Source: Diphasiastrum complanatum
Lineage: Eukaryota; Streptophyta; Lycopodiopsida; Lycopodiales; Lycopodiaceae
DNA length: 62,000 nucleotides
NCBI GenBank assembly: GCA_029204225.1
Contig: CM055101.1
Span: forward strand, 45,805,906 to 45,867,905
Direction of reading: 5' to 3'
Positions 1 through 12,297 of this stretch are shown piece after piece. Numbering within the stretch: position 1 is the stretch's first letter; the number at the start of each line of letters is the position of its first letter. The position numbers and the translations under genes were made by a program. The notes under the pieces are model-generated. The model was not told the DNA's origin, did no database searches, and was given only the letters and a program-made list of their open reading frames with translations.

Positions 1-818
1 TTGGAGTGTTGCAAGGGAGAAAATTTCTATTCAAGAGGTTTGGCACAAAAGGATGGGACACCTCAACTTCAAGTCATTGGAGGTAATGGCAAGGAAGAAG
101 GTTGTGATTGGTCTTCCAAGTTCCTTAAGTAATGACAAGCATGTTTGTGAGTCTTGTGCTTTGTCTAAGTCACATAGACTACCTTATACTAGATCTATTT
201 CTAGATCTACAAAGCCTTTTCAACTTGTACATTCGGATATTCATGGATTTACTACAATTAGCAATAGTCGAGCTAAGATGTATGTAACATTCATTGATGA
301 TTTTAGTAGATTTTGTTAGATCTATCTACTAAAGAGCAAGGATGAATTGTATGATGTCTTTGTCAAGTTCAAGAATGCAAGGGAGAACCAATTTTCCACA
401 AAGATCAAGTGCTTGAGAGGTGACAATGGTGGTGAGTACATATCTAACAAGTTCAAGGCCTTTTGTGATGAGCATGGAATCAAGAGGGAGTATACAACAT
501 CAAGGACCCCACAACAAAATGGGAGTGGCTGAAAGGAAGAATAGGTCTTTATGTGAAAGTGCTAAAGCTATGAGGTTAAGTGCTAATCTTGACAAACCAT
601 TTTGGGATCAAGCTTTGTTGTGTGCCAATTTCTTGTGCAATAGGTGGCCGAGTGCTATTTTGGATGGAAGGACACCTTTTGAGATGCTATTCAAGAGGAG
701 GCCAAGTGTCAACTTTCTAAGAACCTTTGGATGCACATGCTATGTCAACGTTACTCTTGATGATAGGACCAAGGAGGATCCATCTTGAAAAAGAGATATT
801 TTTGTTGGATATAGTGAG
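1..818 (+). pseudogene. Ty1/copia integrase region, broken and cut by the window edge
   Basis: This is the GAG-pre-integrase zinc region and integrase core of a copia polyprotein, which inserts element cDNA into the genome. The zinc region starts near base 41 (WHKRMGH) and its Cys pair is CESC (residues 32-35 of the frame beginning at 53). Core acidic residues are visible as D in HSDIHGF, D in RGDNGGEY and E in VAERKN. The frame is broken three times: a TAG at 317-319 where the family has Trp, one extra base near 523 just before the catalytic Glu, and a TGA at 786-788. The RT frame follows directly at 819. Gag, protease and the 5' LTR lie outside the window. Family assignment is firm; this copy cannot make a functional integrase. 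Confidence 0.93.
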
Positions 819-2129
819 GTGAGTAAAGCCTACAGGGTTTACATTCCTTCTACTAACAAAGTGATTGTTGGTAGAGATGTCATTTTTGATGAGGGGAACA
901 TTCCAAAGGTGTCTTCAAGCATGATTGATGGTAAAGTGGATGGATCTAACATTCTTGATGTTGATGAGAAGGATCCTACTTTGGATGGTGGTGATGATGG
1001 ACCTTCATTAAGTCAAAAGCCAAGGAGAACATCAAGAGAAAGACAAGTACCTTCAAGACTCACATATGATCAAAAGGGTAAGCAAGTAGTTTCTGGAAAT
1101 TATGTTGCTTTCCTAACCTCTTTGGATAAGCCTACAAGTGTAGATCAAGCAAGGAAAGAAGAGGAGTGGATCCAAGCAATGGATCTCGAGTATCAAGCTC
1201 TTATGAAGAATGGAACATTGAGATTGGTGGAGTTGCCTAAGGACAAGAAAACTATTGGATGCAAATGGATCTTCAAGGTGAAGACAAACCAAGATGGATC
1301 TATCAACAAGCACAAGGCAAGTTTAGTGGCAAAAGGATATGCTCAAGAACAAGGGATTGACTATGATGAAACATTTGCACCCGTGGCAAAGATGGTAAGC
1401 ATTCAAGTCATCATCTCACTTGCTATTCTTTATGGATGGGATCTATGGCAATTGGACATTTCAAATGCATTCTTGAATGGTGATCTTGAGGAGGAAGTAT
1501 ACATGGAGCAGCCCGAGAGCTACATTTCATCAACAAAGCCAAATCATGTGTGTCTTCTACAAAAGAGTTTGTATGGCCTTAAGCAAACACCAAGGAGTTG
1601 GTATGCTAAGCTTAACACTTTTTTACTCTCTCAAGGCTTTGTTATGAGTGAGTATGATCATTCACTTTATTATAGGTTTGCTGGAAATGATGTTACCATC
1701 TTGCTAATCTATGTGGATGATATCATCTTCAGTGGTGGAGACAATCAAGATGTGGAGGATATCAAGAATGCTCTTAAGAAGGAGTTTGAGGTGCATGATC
1801 TTGGTAATTTGCATTACATTTTAGGAATAAAAGTCATTAGATCTTCTCAATCTACTTTCATTTGTCAAGAGAAGTATGCTAATTCTATTCTAGAAAGATT
1901 TCATATGGTAGATGCAAAAGCTATTGATACACCTATGGAGTCTCATGTAAAGCTAACTATAAGAGGTAATGAAAGAACCTTCAAGGACATTACTCTCTAT
2001 AGGAAGCTAGTTGGTTCACTCATCTATCTAACCATTACTAGACCTGATCTAAGCTATTGTGTTGGAAGATTGAGTCAATTCATGAAAGATCCTACTGAGG
2101 AGCATTGGAAGCTAGGAAAGCGAGTTTAG
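819..2129 (+). pseudogene. Ty1/copia reverse transcriptase (RVT_2), long open stretch
   Basis: The frame begins with the integrase C-terminal motif (KAYRVYIPST, then GRDVIFDE), a variable linker, and then the copia RT starting near EEEWIQAMDLEYQAL. Typical blocks follow: CKWIFKVK, HKASLVAKGYAQ, DYDETFAPVAK, DISNAFLNGDL. The catalytic box YVDD is intact at 1710-1721, followed by HDLGNLHYILGIKV. The frame ends at a TAG (2127-2129) inside the RT/RNase H connection (LGKRV-stop), where related elements read through, and the RNase H frame resumes 33 bases later. RT copies element RNA into cDNA in cytoplasmic particles. The active site looks sound, but the polyprotein is interrupted on both sides. 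Confidence 0.95.
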
Positions 2130-2162
2130 AGTTACATCATTGGAACTCGAGATTTTGACATA

Positions 2163-2687
2163 TTGTATGAGGGATCATCACCTAATCTTTTTGGATTTTC
2201 AGATTTGGACTATGCTGGAGATGTAATGGATAGGAAATCCATTAGTGCTTATTGTATTTTCATAGGTGATGGAGCTATATCATGGATGTCAAAGAAACAA
2301 GCCACTATCTCATTGTCATCTAGTGAGGCCGAGTACAAAGCTCTTACACATTGCACAAAGGAGATGATATGGATCAAGAGGATGATCAAGGATATTCACT
2401 TGCTGGATTTTTCAGAGAGCCCAATCATCTTTTGTGACAATCAATCAGCCCAAAGAATGGCATCCAATCCTATCTTTCATGCTAGGAGCAAGCATATTGA
2501 GATACAATATCATTTTGTAAGGGAGCAAGTCAATACAAAGGAAGTGGAGCTTCAACATGTGCCTTCAAGGGAATGTGTAGCTGATATCTTCACCAAAGCA
2601 TTGGGAAAAGACTTGTTCATGAAGCATAGGACTTCACTTGGAGTATTATCAAAGTCTATGCTAAAACTAGTTGAAGAGGGAGTGTGA
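2163..2687 (+). pseudogene. Ty1/copia RNase H domain, end of pol
   Basis: This is the RNase H domain that degrades the RNA strand during reverse transcription. Acidic catalytic positions are visible in SDLDYAGD, SSSEAEYKAL and FCDNQSA, followed by the family-typical HARSKHIEIQYHF and VADIFTKAL. The frame is in the same phase as the RT frame after the TAG at 2127-2129, so the two were one polyprotein. The stop codon overlaps the start of the right LTR (2683). The polypurine tract is just before it, at about 2671-2682. Confidence 0.93.
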
Positions 2688-3321
2688 AAGATTCAACTAG
2701 TTTCATCACATTTTGCAATATTTTCATATTTGGCATATTGAGGCCAAAACTTGTTTTAGACTTAGAGGTTGACTTTTCAAAGTTCATTAGTCTAAATTTT
2801 ATTTGAATAAACACTTTTTGAAAGTGTGGGAAAGATAGAATGCGAGTTTGAGTAGATTCAATTTGAATAAGTTGGGTAGACCCAAAATTGGTAGGGTTAG
2901 CATTTTGGTGGGAAAGCCAAGTAGCCAAATAGGGTTTGGACCTGTTATAAAAGGATGTAACTCATGGAGAGAGTTATATTTTCTCTTCTCTATCTCATTT
3001 CATGCTTATACATGATTCTCTTGGGTTCTACTATCCATTGGTGCACTATCTTGGTGATTGCTTGCAATTTTATGTGTAGAATGATCTATATTTGCTATTT
3101 TTGGATCCACACGTGTGAAATATAGTAGCTTGCTAGTTCTATACGGATGGCAACAGTACATAATCATTTCATTCAAGTTTGATCAAGTTCTATTAGTGTT
3201 TTCATCTCAAATTGTGTGTAGATGCTGATTTTTCTACATTGGTGAGATTGGTAGTGTATTTCTCTTTCTAACCAAAGATCATTCAAGTAGATTGGATCTT
3301 AAGGATATGAAATCTTTCACA
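2683..3321 (+). repeat. Right (3') LTR of the copia element
   Basis: The LTR is 639 bp and bounded by a perfect 10-bp inverted repeat, TGTGAAAGAT at 2683 and ATCTTTCACA ending at 3321. A purine tract (GAAGAGGGAG) lies immediately 5', as expected for plus-strand priming. A TATA box (TATAAAA, 2946-2952) suits the U3/R promoter. The next five bases, CGTGG (3322-3326), should be the target-site duplication, but the left end is outside the window. The element interrupts the minus-strand gypsy ORF that resumes at 3322. Confidence 0.92.
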
Positions 3322-6046
3322 CGTGGTGAGAGCCCTTCTGGCATCTACATCCGTGGTCCACCCATATTTTGATGGTATCACCGGCCAATTGAAATTCTGC
3401 AGTGTGATCTTGTCCAGAGGAGTGTCCCATTCCTCCCATTTGAATCTTCGTGGATATGGCAGGAAGTCCGCGTTCACCCGTAATTGTTGTGGACTCGTCA
3501 CATAGGCCCTGATGGCCTCAAGGTCTCTTTCGAACAACTGCTGACGCCACTCTGGTTGTGGTTGGAGGGCGGGTAATACTTGTAGTTCGTTGCCCTTGAT
3601 TGTATGAGTAGAAAACGATATCTGCTAGCTGCCTCTTGATGACTCATGGAGATACTTTGATAAAAATTCGTTGATTTTCTCCTCCATGAACTTTGGTCTT
3701 CGGAAGGCTCGGCTGGCAGATATCGTGCGCGATCCTCTGGATGATGTGGCTTGGCTTTGGCTGGTAGTTGCGCCTTGGCCCTGGTCTCGTGTCTCAATAG
3801 CCGTATATGTCTGCCCTTGGTCTTGGCCTTCGGACCCTTGATCTTGTTGAAATGCCCCTGCTGCTTGCTGGCTCTGGTCTCGGCTTGTACGGGCCTGTGT
3901 AGCGTCAAAAGTAGGTGGCGGTGGAATTACTACGGGGGTGGGCTGGGCCTTTATTTCCATGAATTTTTTGTAGGCCTTGATCATGAGGGCTTGCTTGGCC
4001 TGGGCGAGCTCATGCGTTGCGCTTGACCGATATTTGTTGAACTCTGTCTGGTAGCTGTTTAAGGTTTGGCTATAAACCTGCACCTGAAGCCGTAGAAGAT
4101 TCATTTTTGATTGAGAAAGCGGCCTTGAGTCCGGTGTAGGTTGAGCTAACCAGACAAGTTTTTCTTCTTGTAAGGCTTTGACCTCCGTCCCCAAGCGTGT
4201 ATTCTCTTCTTCCAAAAGGTTTAGTTGCGTTTGGATGGGAGCAAGCCGTTGGGACGCTTCAGATTGAAGCTCCCGCACCTTCGTGGATGCCTCTGTCAGC
4301 GCTTTGGAGAGGCTTTGAATATAGTTGTTGAGGCCCTCCTCCTTCTGCTGCAGCTTGGCAATCTCCTGGTGCTCTACTTGTTCGTGTTGAGCCAAAATTA
4401 GCTCTTGCTATAGCTTGGTGAGGTCTGCTCGCAGCTATGTGTTATTTGTCACCAGATGTAGTACCCTGCTTTCTAGAATGGCTTTGGCCACTACTGCATC
4501 CAGGATGTATTTCTCCAGAGTTTGGTACGCCATCATTAGATCTATGGGAGCAGCCGGTACACTGGCATTGGCAGTGGCTTTTGTTGTATTGGCCCCGATG
4601 ATTTGTGGAGTACCATCGTCATTGTCTTCTATCAGGTTCTCATTGGACCTGATGCCATCTGGGGCGGTAGGATCAATCCGATCTGGCGATGGTGCAAACA
4701 CTGTTTGGAAAAATGCGTCATCAGGCAATGGTTTGTTGCCCTTGGCAACCTTTGTTGGCGAAGCGGGTGGGCTTTGAGAAGCAACTGTGGAAACATGGGT
4801 GAGGACGGTTTGTCCAAACGAGAGGATGGGAGGAACAGAAGGAAACTGGAAGGTGGTGTGGAGTATGGAAGAAGGTGAGGATGGAGCAGAAAGCGTCTGG
4901 CGTGGGGGGAGAAAAATTGATGACTTGCATCCACGCCAGAGTGTCGGGAGACAATTGAGAATCAGAGGGATTGAATGGAATGGAAGCAACGGTGGTGGCA
5001 GGGGTGATGGAAGATGCGATGGTGATGGATGGAGTAGTGGATACTGGAAGAGAAATAGGAGTGGTATCAACAAAATAAACGAGGATGGAGACAGAAACAG
5101 ATGTGGATGGAACATGAAGAAAGGTAGCAACAACAGAAATCAGAGTGGGGGGTTGCACAAAAGAAGAAGTGGCGGTTGTTGATGGGGTGGTTGGTGCAGT
5201 AGTAGAGGTGCGTCTTCGGGTAGCAGGTGGAGATGTGGATGTAGAGACAGCGCCACACATTCATTTGCTGGTCGTTGTGTTAATAACTGCAGGTTGGGAG
5301 GAGGTGGATGCTTGAGATCGCGGATAAAGATTAGTATGTGGCACGAGGGTAGACAAAAGGGATGAGCGTTGGAAACCACGCACTTTCGCCTCGAGAAGTA
5401 CACAAGAAAAGTTACACAACAGGGGGCCTGCTGCGATTCACTCACGGTTGTTGATTTTGATGGAGTTGGTTAGTTCTTGAATAAGGAAGCTATGCCAGTC
5501 GTATGGCACAACGGAGGGGCCAGGGAAATTCAAAAAGGATTCTACTATCTGACTCAGCAGCTTAGACTGGATTTTGTCTTTGCAAAATGTTGAAATAACC
5601 AGAAAGTTATTCAACAAATGTGCAGCCGTCTGAATGACGGGTTCCATGATAGCCTCTATCAGGTAACCATTGTTAGTCTGTATGGGGATTTTTGGTGCGG
5701 TCTTGGCGTTGTGGTGGGAAAAGGGCTGACGATCACCGGACATAATGCCAATGGTAACCATCGAGTCGGCGTTAATCTTGACCTTGTACGTGGTACCTTG
5801 GTACAAGAAGTGGAAACGAGTCTTTTCCTCGTCCCAGGTGGCGTAAGTGTGAAGGGCGAGGCCCATGTTAATCTCAGAATGGAAGAGCGCCGGGTAAAAA
5901 CCCATTGCCGCTAGAAGTGGACCAGCTGTCTGTAGCCATGGTTGGATCAGAGCGTCCGAGGGTAGAGGCCAAATCTGTGTGGCCTCGAAAATGTCATGCT
6001 GGATCACCTATTTGGCGCCAGAGTCTTCAGAGGATGAGGATGCCAT
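3322..6046 (-). pseudogene. Extra ORF downstream of gypsy integrase, coiled-coil protein, broken
   Basis: A long minus-strand reading frame starts at ATG 6046 (MASSSSEDSGAK). It meets a TAG at 6008-6010 and continues through several frame changes until the copia LTR cuts it at 3322. In order it encodes an N-terminal globular part (6007-5438; FEATQIWPLPSDALIQPW), a Ser/Thr/Pro-rich stretch (about 5440-4720), a region with DDAFFQTVFAPSPDRIDPTAP, and a heptad-rich coiled coil (4395-3900). A Gln-rich segment and a tail with RRPKFMEEKINEFLSKYL follow. It sits after integrase and an ~1-kb spacer, the place where Athila/Tat gypsy elements carry an env-like or additional ORF. I see no membrane segments or signal peptide, so env is not supported. 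Function is unknown. Confidence 0.6.
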
Positions 6047-6060
6047 ATTAGCAGTGATGA

Positions 6061-7141
6061 TTAGCAGTCGAAAAAATAGAGAAAACGGTGGAAAATGGAA
6101 AAGGGTGTGAAAACGACAGAAAACTGTGAATAACGAGTGTTGGATGATAAGAAGTGTAGTTCAGAGCGTAGATCGGTGTTCAGTATGATCAGATGATAGC
6201 TGGTAGGAAGTTTGGTCGCAAACGGAGAACTTAGTAATTTCAGTGTAAATTTTGGTAGAGCTTCGCTAGCAAAGGTGACAAATGACTCGAATTCAGCCCT
6301 TATATAGCGGAATTTAGAGTGCGTATTAGGTGAAATCCACTTTCCCTTACTCAGTTCCACCCAAATTTTGGTAGGCACCTTCTTCACAAAATTCTAAGAT
6401 CTCAGGGAAGTCTGCGAGAGTTCAGAAGGTGATTTGACTGCTATGTGAAGGTTCTGTGAGGGTTCAGGCTGTCTGCAAGGGTTCAACTCTCGCAAGAAGT
6501 GATCTCTCGCACAAGTTGTTCATGTGATTGGATTTTCAAGATCAGACCATGTAGGCAGGCTAATTTCACTGCTTTGATTCCATTTAGGCACCTTGCGAGG
6601 GTTGGTAAGATGACCTTGAGGCTCTGTGAGAGTTCTGAAAATTCAGCTTCTAGGAACTCTCGCATACACTAAAAAGTGATGATTCCTCCATCAGGAACTC
6701 TCGCAAAGATTTTCATGGATGCATCTAAGTCAGATCTGGTGACTGTCCAAGTTTCAAGAGCTACCTCCCAGGGGATCTCAATAAATCATGAGAAAAGTGC
6801 TCTTTCAGAGTGTTTTTAGATGAGATCTCGAGATGTTCTGATTTTTAACTTTTGTAAACTGGTAATCAGCTTCATTCATGCTTGATCTGATTGTTGGTGG
6901 TTCTCTGGAAGTTTTGATGGATACTTGGTAGTAGATCCATCAGTCAGTCTGATGATATGCTTCCTTCTTGATCCTATCTGGATTTGGATCCTTTTTGGAT
7001 TTTGATGGATTTTTTCGATCTTGCCAGATCTGGCTGAATGTGAATGTATCTAGCTTGATTTGGCTTGACCTTCTTAGATCTAGCGATGATGGTTTAGTAG
7101 AATAGCTTTTCGTAATGTGCCATTGCCAATCTGGATCCATC
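6061..7141 (-). repeat. Gypsy spacer between integrase and extra ORF, with GCGAGAGTT motifs
   Basis: No credible ORF is present. Between 6406 and 6710 a short motif (CTGCGAGAGTTC, or its complement GAACTCTCGCA, with variants such as TGCAAGGGTTC and TTGCGAGGGTT) recurs in both orientations, about nine times. The same motif family fills the 5' untranslated part of the element at 14880-15540. This links both regions to one gypsy element and suggests element-specific regulatory or structural repeats. Confidence 0.6.
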
Positions 7142-8393
7142 TTACTGTGGTGGCCAGTATTTGTGCAACCGGCTACCGTTGATGGGTGTATCGAATGGTG
7201 TCCCATCTAGCTTTTTCAAATTCACGGCTCCATGATTAAGAATTTCTTTGATCCTATAAGGACCTTTGCTTGTGAATTTTAACTTTCCCTTGATCGCCTT
7301 GGTTTTATACATCAGGACCAGATCTCCGGAGCGAAGATCCTTCTTTTGTAACCTGAGATCCTGCCATGCCTTGCGTCTTTCCTTTTCAGCTGCCAATGCG
7401 TGCACCGCTGGTAAGCGTGTTTCACAGAGTTTATGCAAAACTTCGTGGCGTAGTTGTAGAGATTTGGACTCATTAAGACGTTGCATGGTGGCAATCCTTA
7501 ATGAAGGAACTAAAAACTCTACTGACATTACAGCATCCTGACCATATACCAATTGGAAGGGTGTTTGATCAATGCTTCCTTTATATGCTGTCCTGAATGC
7601 CCACAGTGCAGCATGCAACTTATGTTCCCAATCCGATCTGCGAGCTTGAACTGTTTTCATGAGCACGCTACACATGATCTTATTGGATGACTTTGCTTGC
7701 CCATTACCACGAGGATAATAAGGCGTACTGGTTTTGTGGATCACGAAGAATTCTTCCAACAGGACCTTGATGGTCTCGTTGATGAAATGGCTTCCGCAAT
7801 CGCTGACTAGCTCCACCGGGCATCCAAAGCGTATAATGATATTTTCATAAAGGAACTTGGCAGTGGTCCTAGCATCAGCTACTCTTATTGCCTTGGCTTC
7901 GACCCATTTGGTGAGGTAGTCTGTGGCTACGATTATGTATCGAGCCTGGGAACTCCTTGCTGCAGGGTGAATTGGACCGATGTAATCCAATCCCCACTTT
8001 TTGAATGGTGCTTGGGCTAAGATCGGGTGTAGTAAGTTGTAATTCAATCTCGTTGGTCTCCTTGCCCTTTGGGCATGCATCGAACTTTTTCAAGTATTCT
8101 TCCGTATCCTTATGAATCGTTGGCCACCAACACCCTGATTGTAGGATCTTGCGAACTGTAATGTCAGATGCAAAATGACCTCCACCCATGACTTCATGTG
8201 AAAGCGAAACGATCTGGGTGGCCTCATGAGGAAGAATACACCGCCGAAGAATTCCATCTGGACCTCTTCGATACAACTGGCCGGCAATCAACTGATAAGG
8301 TCTAGCATTTAAAATCAATTTCTGCTGTTCAGCCTTTGGTAAAGACTTGTCTGGTTGGCCCCGCATAGATATCCAACAATGTTGGTCGCCCAT
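7142..8393 (-). pseudogene. Ty3/gypsy integrase (zinc finger and core), catalytic Glu lost
   Basis: The first frame (8393-7875) carries the HHCC zinc domain (H in LPHEATQ and GGGHFASDITVRKIL, then WWPTIHKDTEEYLKKFDAC; the second Cys is altered to CPKGK). The core is in the frame from 8080: D32 in WGLDYIGPIHP, D94 in LVSDCGSHF, and the conserved block NGQAESxNK read as NGQAKSSNK. The catalytic Glu is therefore Lys (K130, codon 7691-7693, a single G-to-A change on the coding strand). The tail keeps the gypsy C-terminal fold (KSGDLVLMYKTKAIKGKL-like, then GPYRIKEILNHGAVNLKKLDG). A frameshift near 8080 and the Glu loss make this copy inactive. Confidence 0.92.
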
Positions 8394-9760
8394 TCTGGTA
8401 CTGTGTCCATGTAAAATAAGGCAGCATCTGTCAGCTCATTGTCAGGTTGGTTTGCAATCTCCTTCCCTTTGATTTGTGACACATGATCTGCCATGTAATG
8501 TTGTTTTCGCCTGCAAACTACTATCCGAAAATCAAACTCCAACAACAGAAGTAGCCATCTGGTGATTCTTCCGGTGTTGCAAGTTTTATTAACGAGATAG
8601 AGCAAGGGTTGATGGTCCGTATAAAAAGCAAAATGTGTGGCCATCAAGTAGTGTCGAAATTTCTTAACCGCATAGATCATTGCCAGTGCTTTCCGCTCTG
8701 TGGTTGAATAATTCATTTCAGTATCACTGAGCTGTCGGCTTGCAAATCGGATTGAAAAATCCTTTTTGTGTTCACCTGGCTGGGTTAAGACTGCTCCTAC
8801 TACATACTTCGATACATCCGTATGCACGTGGGGGGTTGGAATATCCACATCCACTATAGCTATCGCCTCATCGGGTAGATCACTCCAACGGATCACCTGG
8901 TTGTAGCGCTGCTTCAATTGATTCTTCTTATTTGCAGGTGCCTTGGGTGGATCAACCCTTGAGACTTTCGCCATAGCAGACTTTTGCGGTGGTTGAGTTG
9001 GTACTTTCCTGATTCCGTAACGATCTGGGTCCATGTGGTGTAAGACCTGTTCATCAGCCAACTCAATCTCTTTATTATAAGTTAGAGCATGTTGCCAAGG
9101 GACCAAATCATTGTCCACTGGGCTCTCAATAGGTTCTGCTGATAGCCATGCTACATTTATCATATTCACCCCAAATGTGATGGGTGTGTCCATAGTGTAA
9201 CACTTGGGTGAAGATGTACTAGGTTTCGGATTTGATTCATATTGACATGCCTGGCAGTCAATAGTTGCTAATGCATCCGTCCATATCACGATATCCGTCT
9301 CTGAATGATAGTGACCCCCCTTGGCTGCCCTTGGCTGATCAATCGTGTGCTCTATCGTGGATGATCCGTCATCAACTTTGGGTGCAATAGGTTTCACCGC
9401 CCATGTGGTTGGATCAACCTTTACAGCCTGCTCTCTGTTCTCAAAGGTGAGTTTTCCCGTACCCCAGTTGTGTACTACTTGCACAGTTCTCACCCATGGT
9501 CTTCCTAGTAAAACACGGTATGCAGATGGAGATTCAGGTATATCCATGACTACAAAAGTAATTACAAACTACATGTCTATCTTTATAGGGATCGGTGTGG
9601 TACGTTCGTTGTATTGCTTAATAGTGTTCATAACACTATAGCGAGGTTTTGGTATGATTATGAAGCCAGTCATTGGGTTTCTAGTTCGGATATCGCCATA
9701 GATTATACTAGAAGGTAACTTAAGTTCAAACCCATTCACCTCATAAGTAATCCATCTCAA
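8315..9760 (-). pseudogene. Gypsy protease C-terminal part and RNase H, reverse transcriptase missing
   Basis: The N-terminal part has the gypsy protease tail (YRVLLGRPWVRTVQVVHNWGTG), with one in-frame stop at 9566-9568 between frames 9760-9569 and 9547-8315. After a ~190-residue linker the protein goes straight to RNase H: HTDVSKYVVGAVLTQ, then TERKALAMIYAVKKFRHYL, then YTDHQPLLYLVN, keeping the D, E and D catalytic positions. The whole RT palm and fingers, including any YxDD box, are absent between QPPQKSAMAKVSR and the RNase H start. The element therefore lost RT and could only have moved with help. The integrase frame follows with a short overlap (8315-8393). Confidence 0.88.
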
Positions 9761-9774
9761 ATATTCTTTTCAAT

Positions 9775-12297
9775 GATATAAATGTTTTTCATTTACTAAT
9801 TTTGTATTCTCTCCAATCAAGCAAACTTAATTTGATTCAATCTTTGATGCAATTGCCATGATTTATCATGAAAACTTGACCATTTTTTTCAATGGTTTTA
9901 TCATGATAATGTATGTGGTTTTGGAAATATATAATATATATATAGCTCTAATGGTGTTTTTCATGTGGTTTTGGAAATATATAATATATATATAGCTCTA
10001 ATGGTGTTTTCAACCACTTTGAGCGATAGCTTCTCCATATTTTTCAATGGATTAGCAATAGCTGATTTATCATGCTAAGTATATTTGTTAAGCATTACAC
10101 ATCACTCAAACTGAGAAATTTATGATAAGATTCTTTTAAAAGTCATTTTTCTCAATTTTAGTGAATTCTATGAGTTTTAAGAATCAATTTACTTTTTTGG
10201 ATCATTCGGATCCGAGTTACGGATTAGAAGTTATAGCCATTTGAAAATCCTTAATAAGTTCAACTCTTGAAAAGCATATATAATATTCCATTATAAAAAA
10301 CAAAATCTAATTGTTCTTTATTTTTTGGAGTTTTTACAGCAGAAGGTAAATCTGTAATTCATTAGACTGTAAAAACATACCATTTACTGTATACTCTGGG
10401 TTATAGATTCAATATGAGCACATGAATCCAATTTTTTTTTCAGATTCATAAAAAACAGATACTTAGTATTCATAATAACCGAAAAAAACCAGTCTACATG
10501 CTTCACTGAATGATAAAACCAAAAAAAAATATAGTAAAAAGGTAAATGATTTCACCTCAGATCCTTATGCTCTGACTTAAATTTCAAGGAGACTGTCCAT
10601 AGGCTAAGGTCTTTTCTTCAACAGTTGGAGTCGCTGTGCATTTTTCTTCAATAGTCCACATACTTTACTGCCAGACTGCCGGTTCCATCAATTTACCGGG
10701 TCGTCTCTTTCACACAACTCAGAAATAGGCGTGGGCTGGGTCGCGTGGATTCTCTCTCCACGGCCCTCTCCTCCTCCTCGCTTTTCAGGCTCAGATCGCA
10801 ATAGTCAGCGGTCAGCGATGTTGAAACGTGGCCTCCCTTTCACAGAACAACATCTCTAGAACTGTGCAGAGCATTACTCTCTTCCACAGACACAGCATGG
10901 GTTTCGTTCATAAGTAGATCGCTCCTTCGGAATAGAGCAGATCAATTCACCAATCAAATTTCAAAGAGTTTGAGAAGACATTAATGATTCAGACAGTAGC
11001 GATGGCTGTATTTCCTCAAGATGAGCAGAGCAGCAAGATAGCCAGCCGTAGATTTTAGGGATAGCCATCATCAACGACCTTCGGATGGTAGTAATGACTC
11101 TCCACTCAGATTTTCAGCTTTTTTATCAAATTTACGGCACATAGCATTTTCCAAATCACTCAAACAAAGTCAGAACCAGCGATCAAACCATAAACTGACA
11201 TTCTGTCAAGAATATATTAAACTGGACAGCAGGGTTGTATCGCACTTCAACAACAAATTTCAGCGATCAGTCTGTCCTTCACTCAAATTCAATGCCCAGA
11301 ACATCCACGAAACATTCTTGCATGGGAAAACTTCTCGCTCACGCTTCTCTCAGAACGAACTCACGGCTCTGAATCAGAAAATGGCTCTTGGTTTCTCTCA
11401 CCTGCAAAGAATGAATGATGCTTCTTTTCCTCAGGAGTCTTTTTCTCTCTTCTCTGAAACGAGACACGTCCCTCTTCATAACCACCTTCCATTGAAAGCC
11501 ATTGTCTCTTCTTGAAACCCATTTCACCCTTCATTTTGACAAAGAGGGCTCTTTGCATACTGTTGGCCTCCAAAAATCATTTTCCCAGTTCTTTTTTGTT
11601 TTTCGAAACTCCGATTTTTTTCTGGATGTCGAACTGTCTCATAGGTATCACCATTCCTTCCATTCTTGTCTGTGTTACCCGTGACTTCGTATTCAACACG
11701 AACCATCATAAAACTAGCAACTCAGCATCGCGTACAAACCGACACTCAGTATAATCAACCGTCATCCCCACCAAGGGAAATCACCAAAATATCAATATTT
11801 CGAACTCGGAAAACTTGTCTAACATCAACCCAACAAGTTTGATTTGTAAGTCTGCATTGTACTTTGCATCAACAATTTTTTAACTGCCGTTTTCATTTCA
11901 CTTCTTCCAGTAACAAGATTTTCTAAGTCACAAACTGCTCTTCACTAGAAACCGCAACTGATCGTCGTCGAACCCTTAACCTAAAGACTTTTCCTTGAAA
12001 CTTAAGTCAATGCCTTAAAGGTACATGGGCATCTTTTATTAATCATGATATAAAGTACATTTCATCATTACAATATGACGAAAAATTGCCGTTTAATAAA
12101 ACTACTTAGCAACGGTCGATATTATCATCCATCAAAGTCACTTATGAGTGTTGCTAAAAATAGCTTATTGCTATTTAACAAACTTACTAAAAATAGCTCT
12201 AATTTGTCTGGTATAACTATCATTTGAAAATTGATTATGACATTTGAACATGCCATAGAATTTCATAGCTACTCTTTAACATAGCCACATTTGTATA
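9775..12297. other. Foreign DNA splitting the gypsy protease; no recognisable gene
   Basis: The protease frame stops making sense at 12298 (after FLEENVLDVS) and resumes by about 9760 (VNGFELKLPSSIIYGD), so roughly 2.5 kb appears inserted. The left and right parts are AT-rich. The centre (about 10560-11760) is richer in G and C, with pyrimidine-rich stretches such as CGGCCCTCTCCTCCTCC, resembling a plant promoter or 5'-leader. Small ORFs around 11318-11754 lack family features. I find no convincing terminal repeats, so the kind of insertion is unknown. Confidence 0.5.
9913..10010. repeat. 50-bp tandem duplication
   Basis: A 48-base stretch beginning ATGTGGTTTTGGAAATATAT is found at 9913-9960 and again, identical, at 9963-10010. 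The period is 50 bases. The unit contains an AT-rich core (ATATAATATATATATAG). Confidence 0.97.

Noticed and set aside
3322-6046. Envelope protein of an endogenous retrovirus
   Set aside because: Position fits, but I see no signal peptide, transmembrane helix or fusion motif; a coiled coil and Ser/Thr/Pro-rich stretch dominate.
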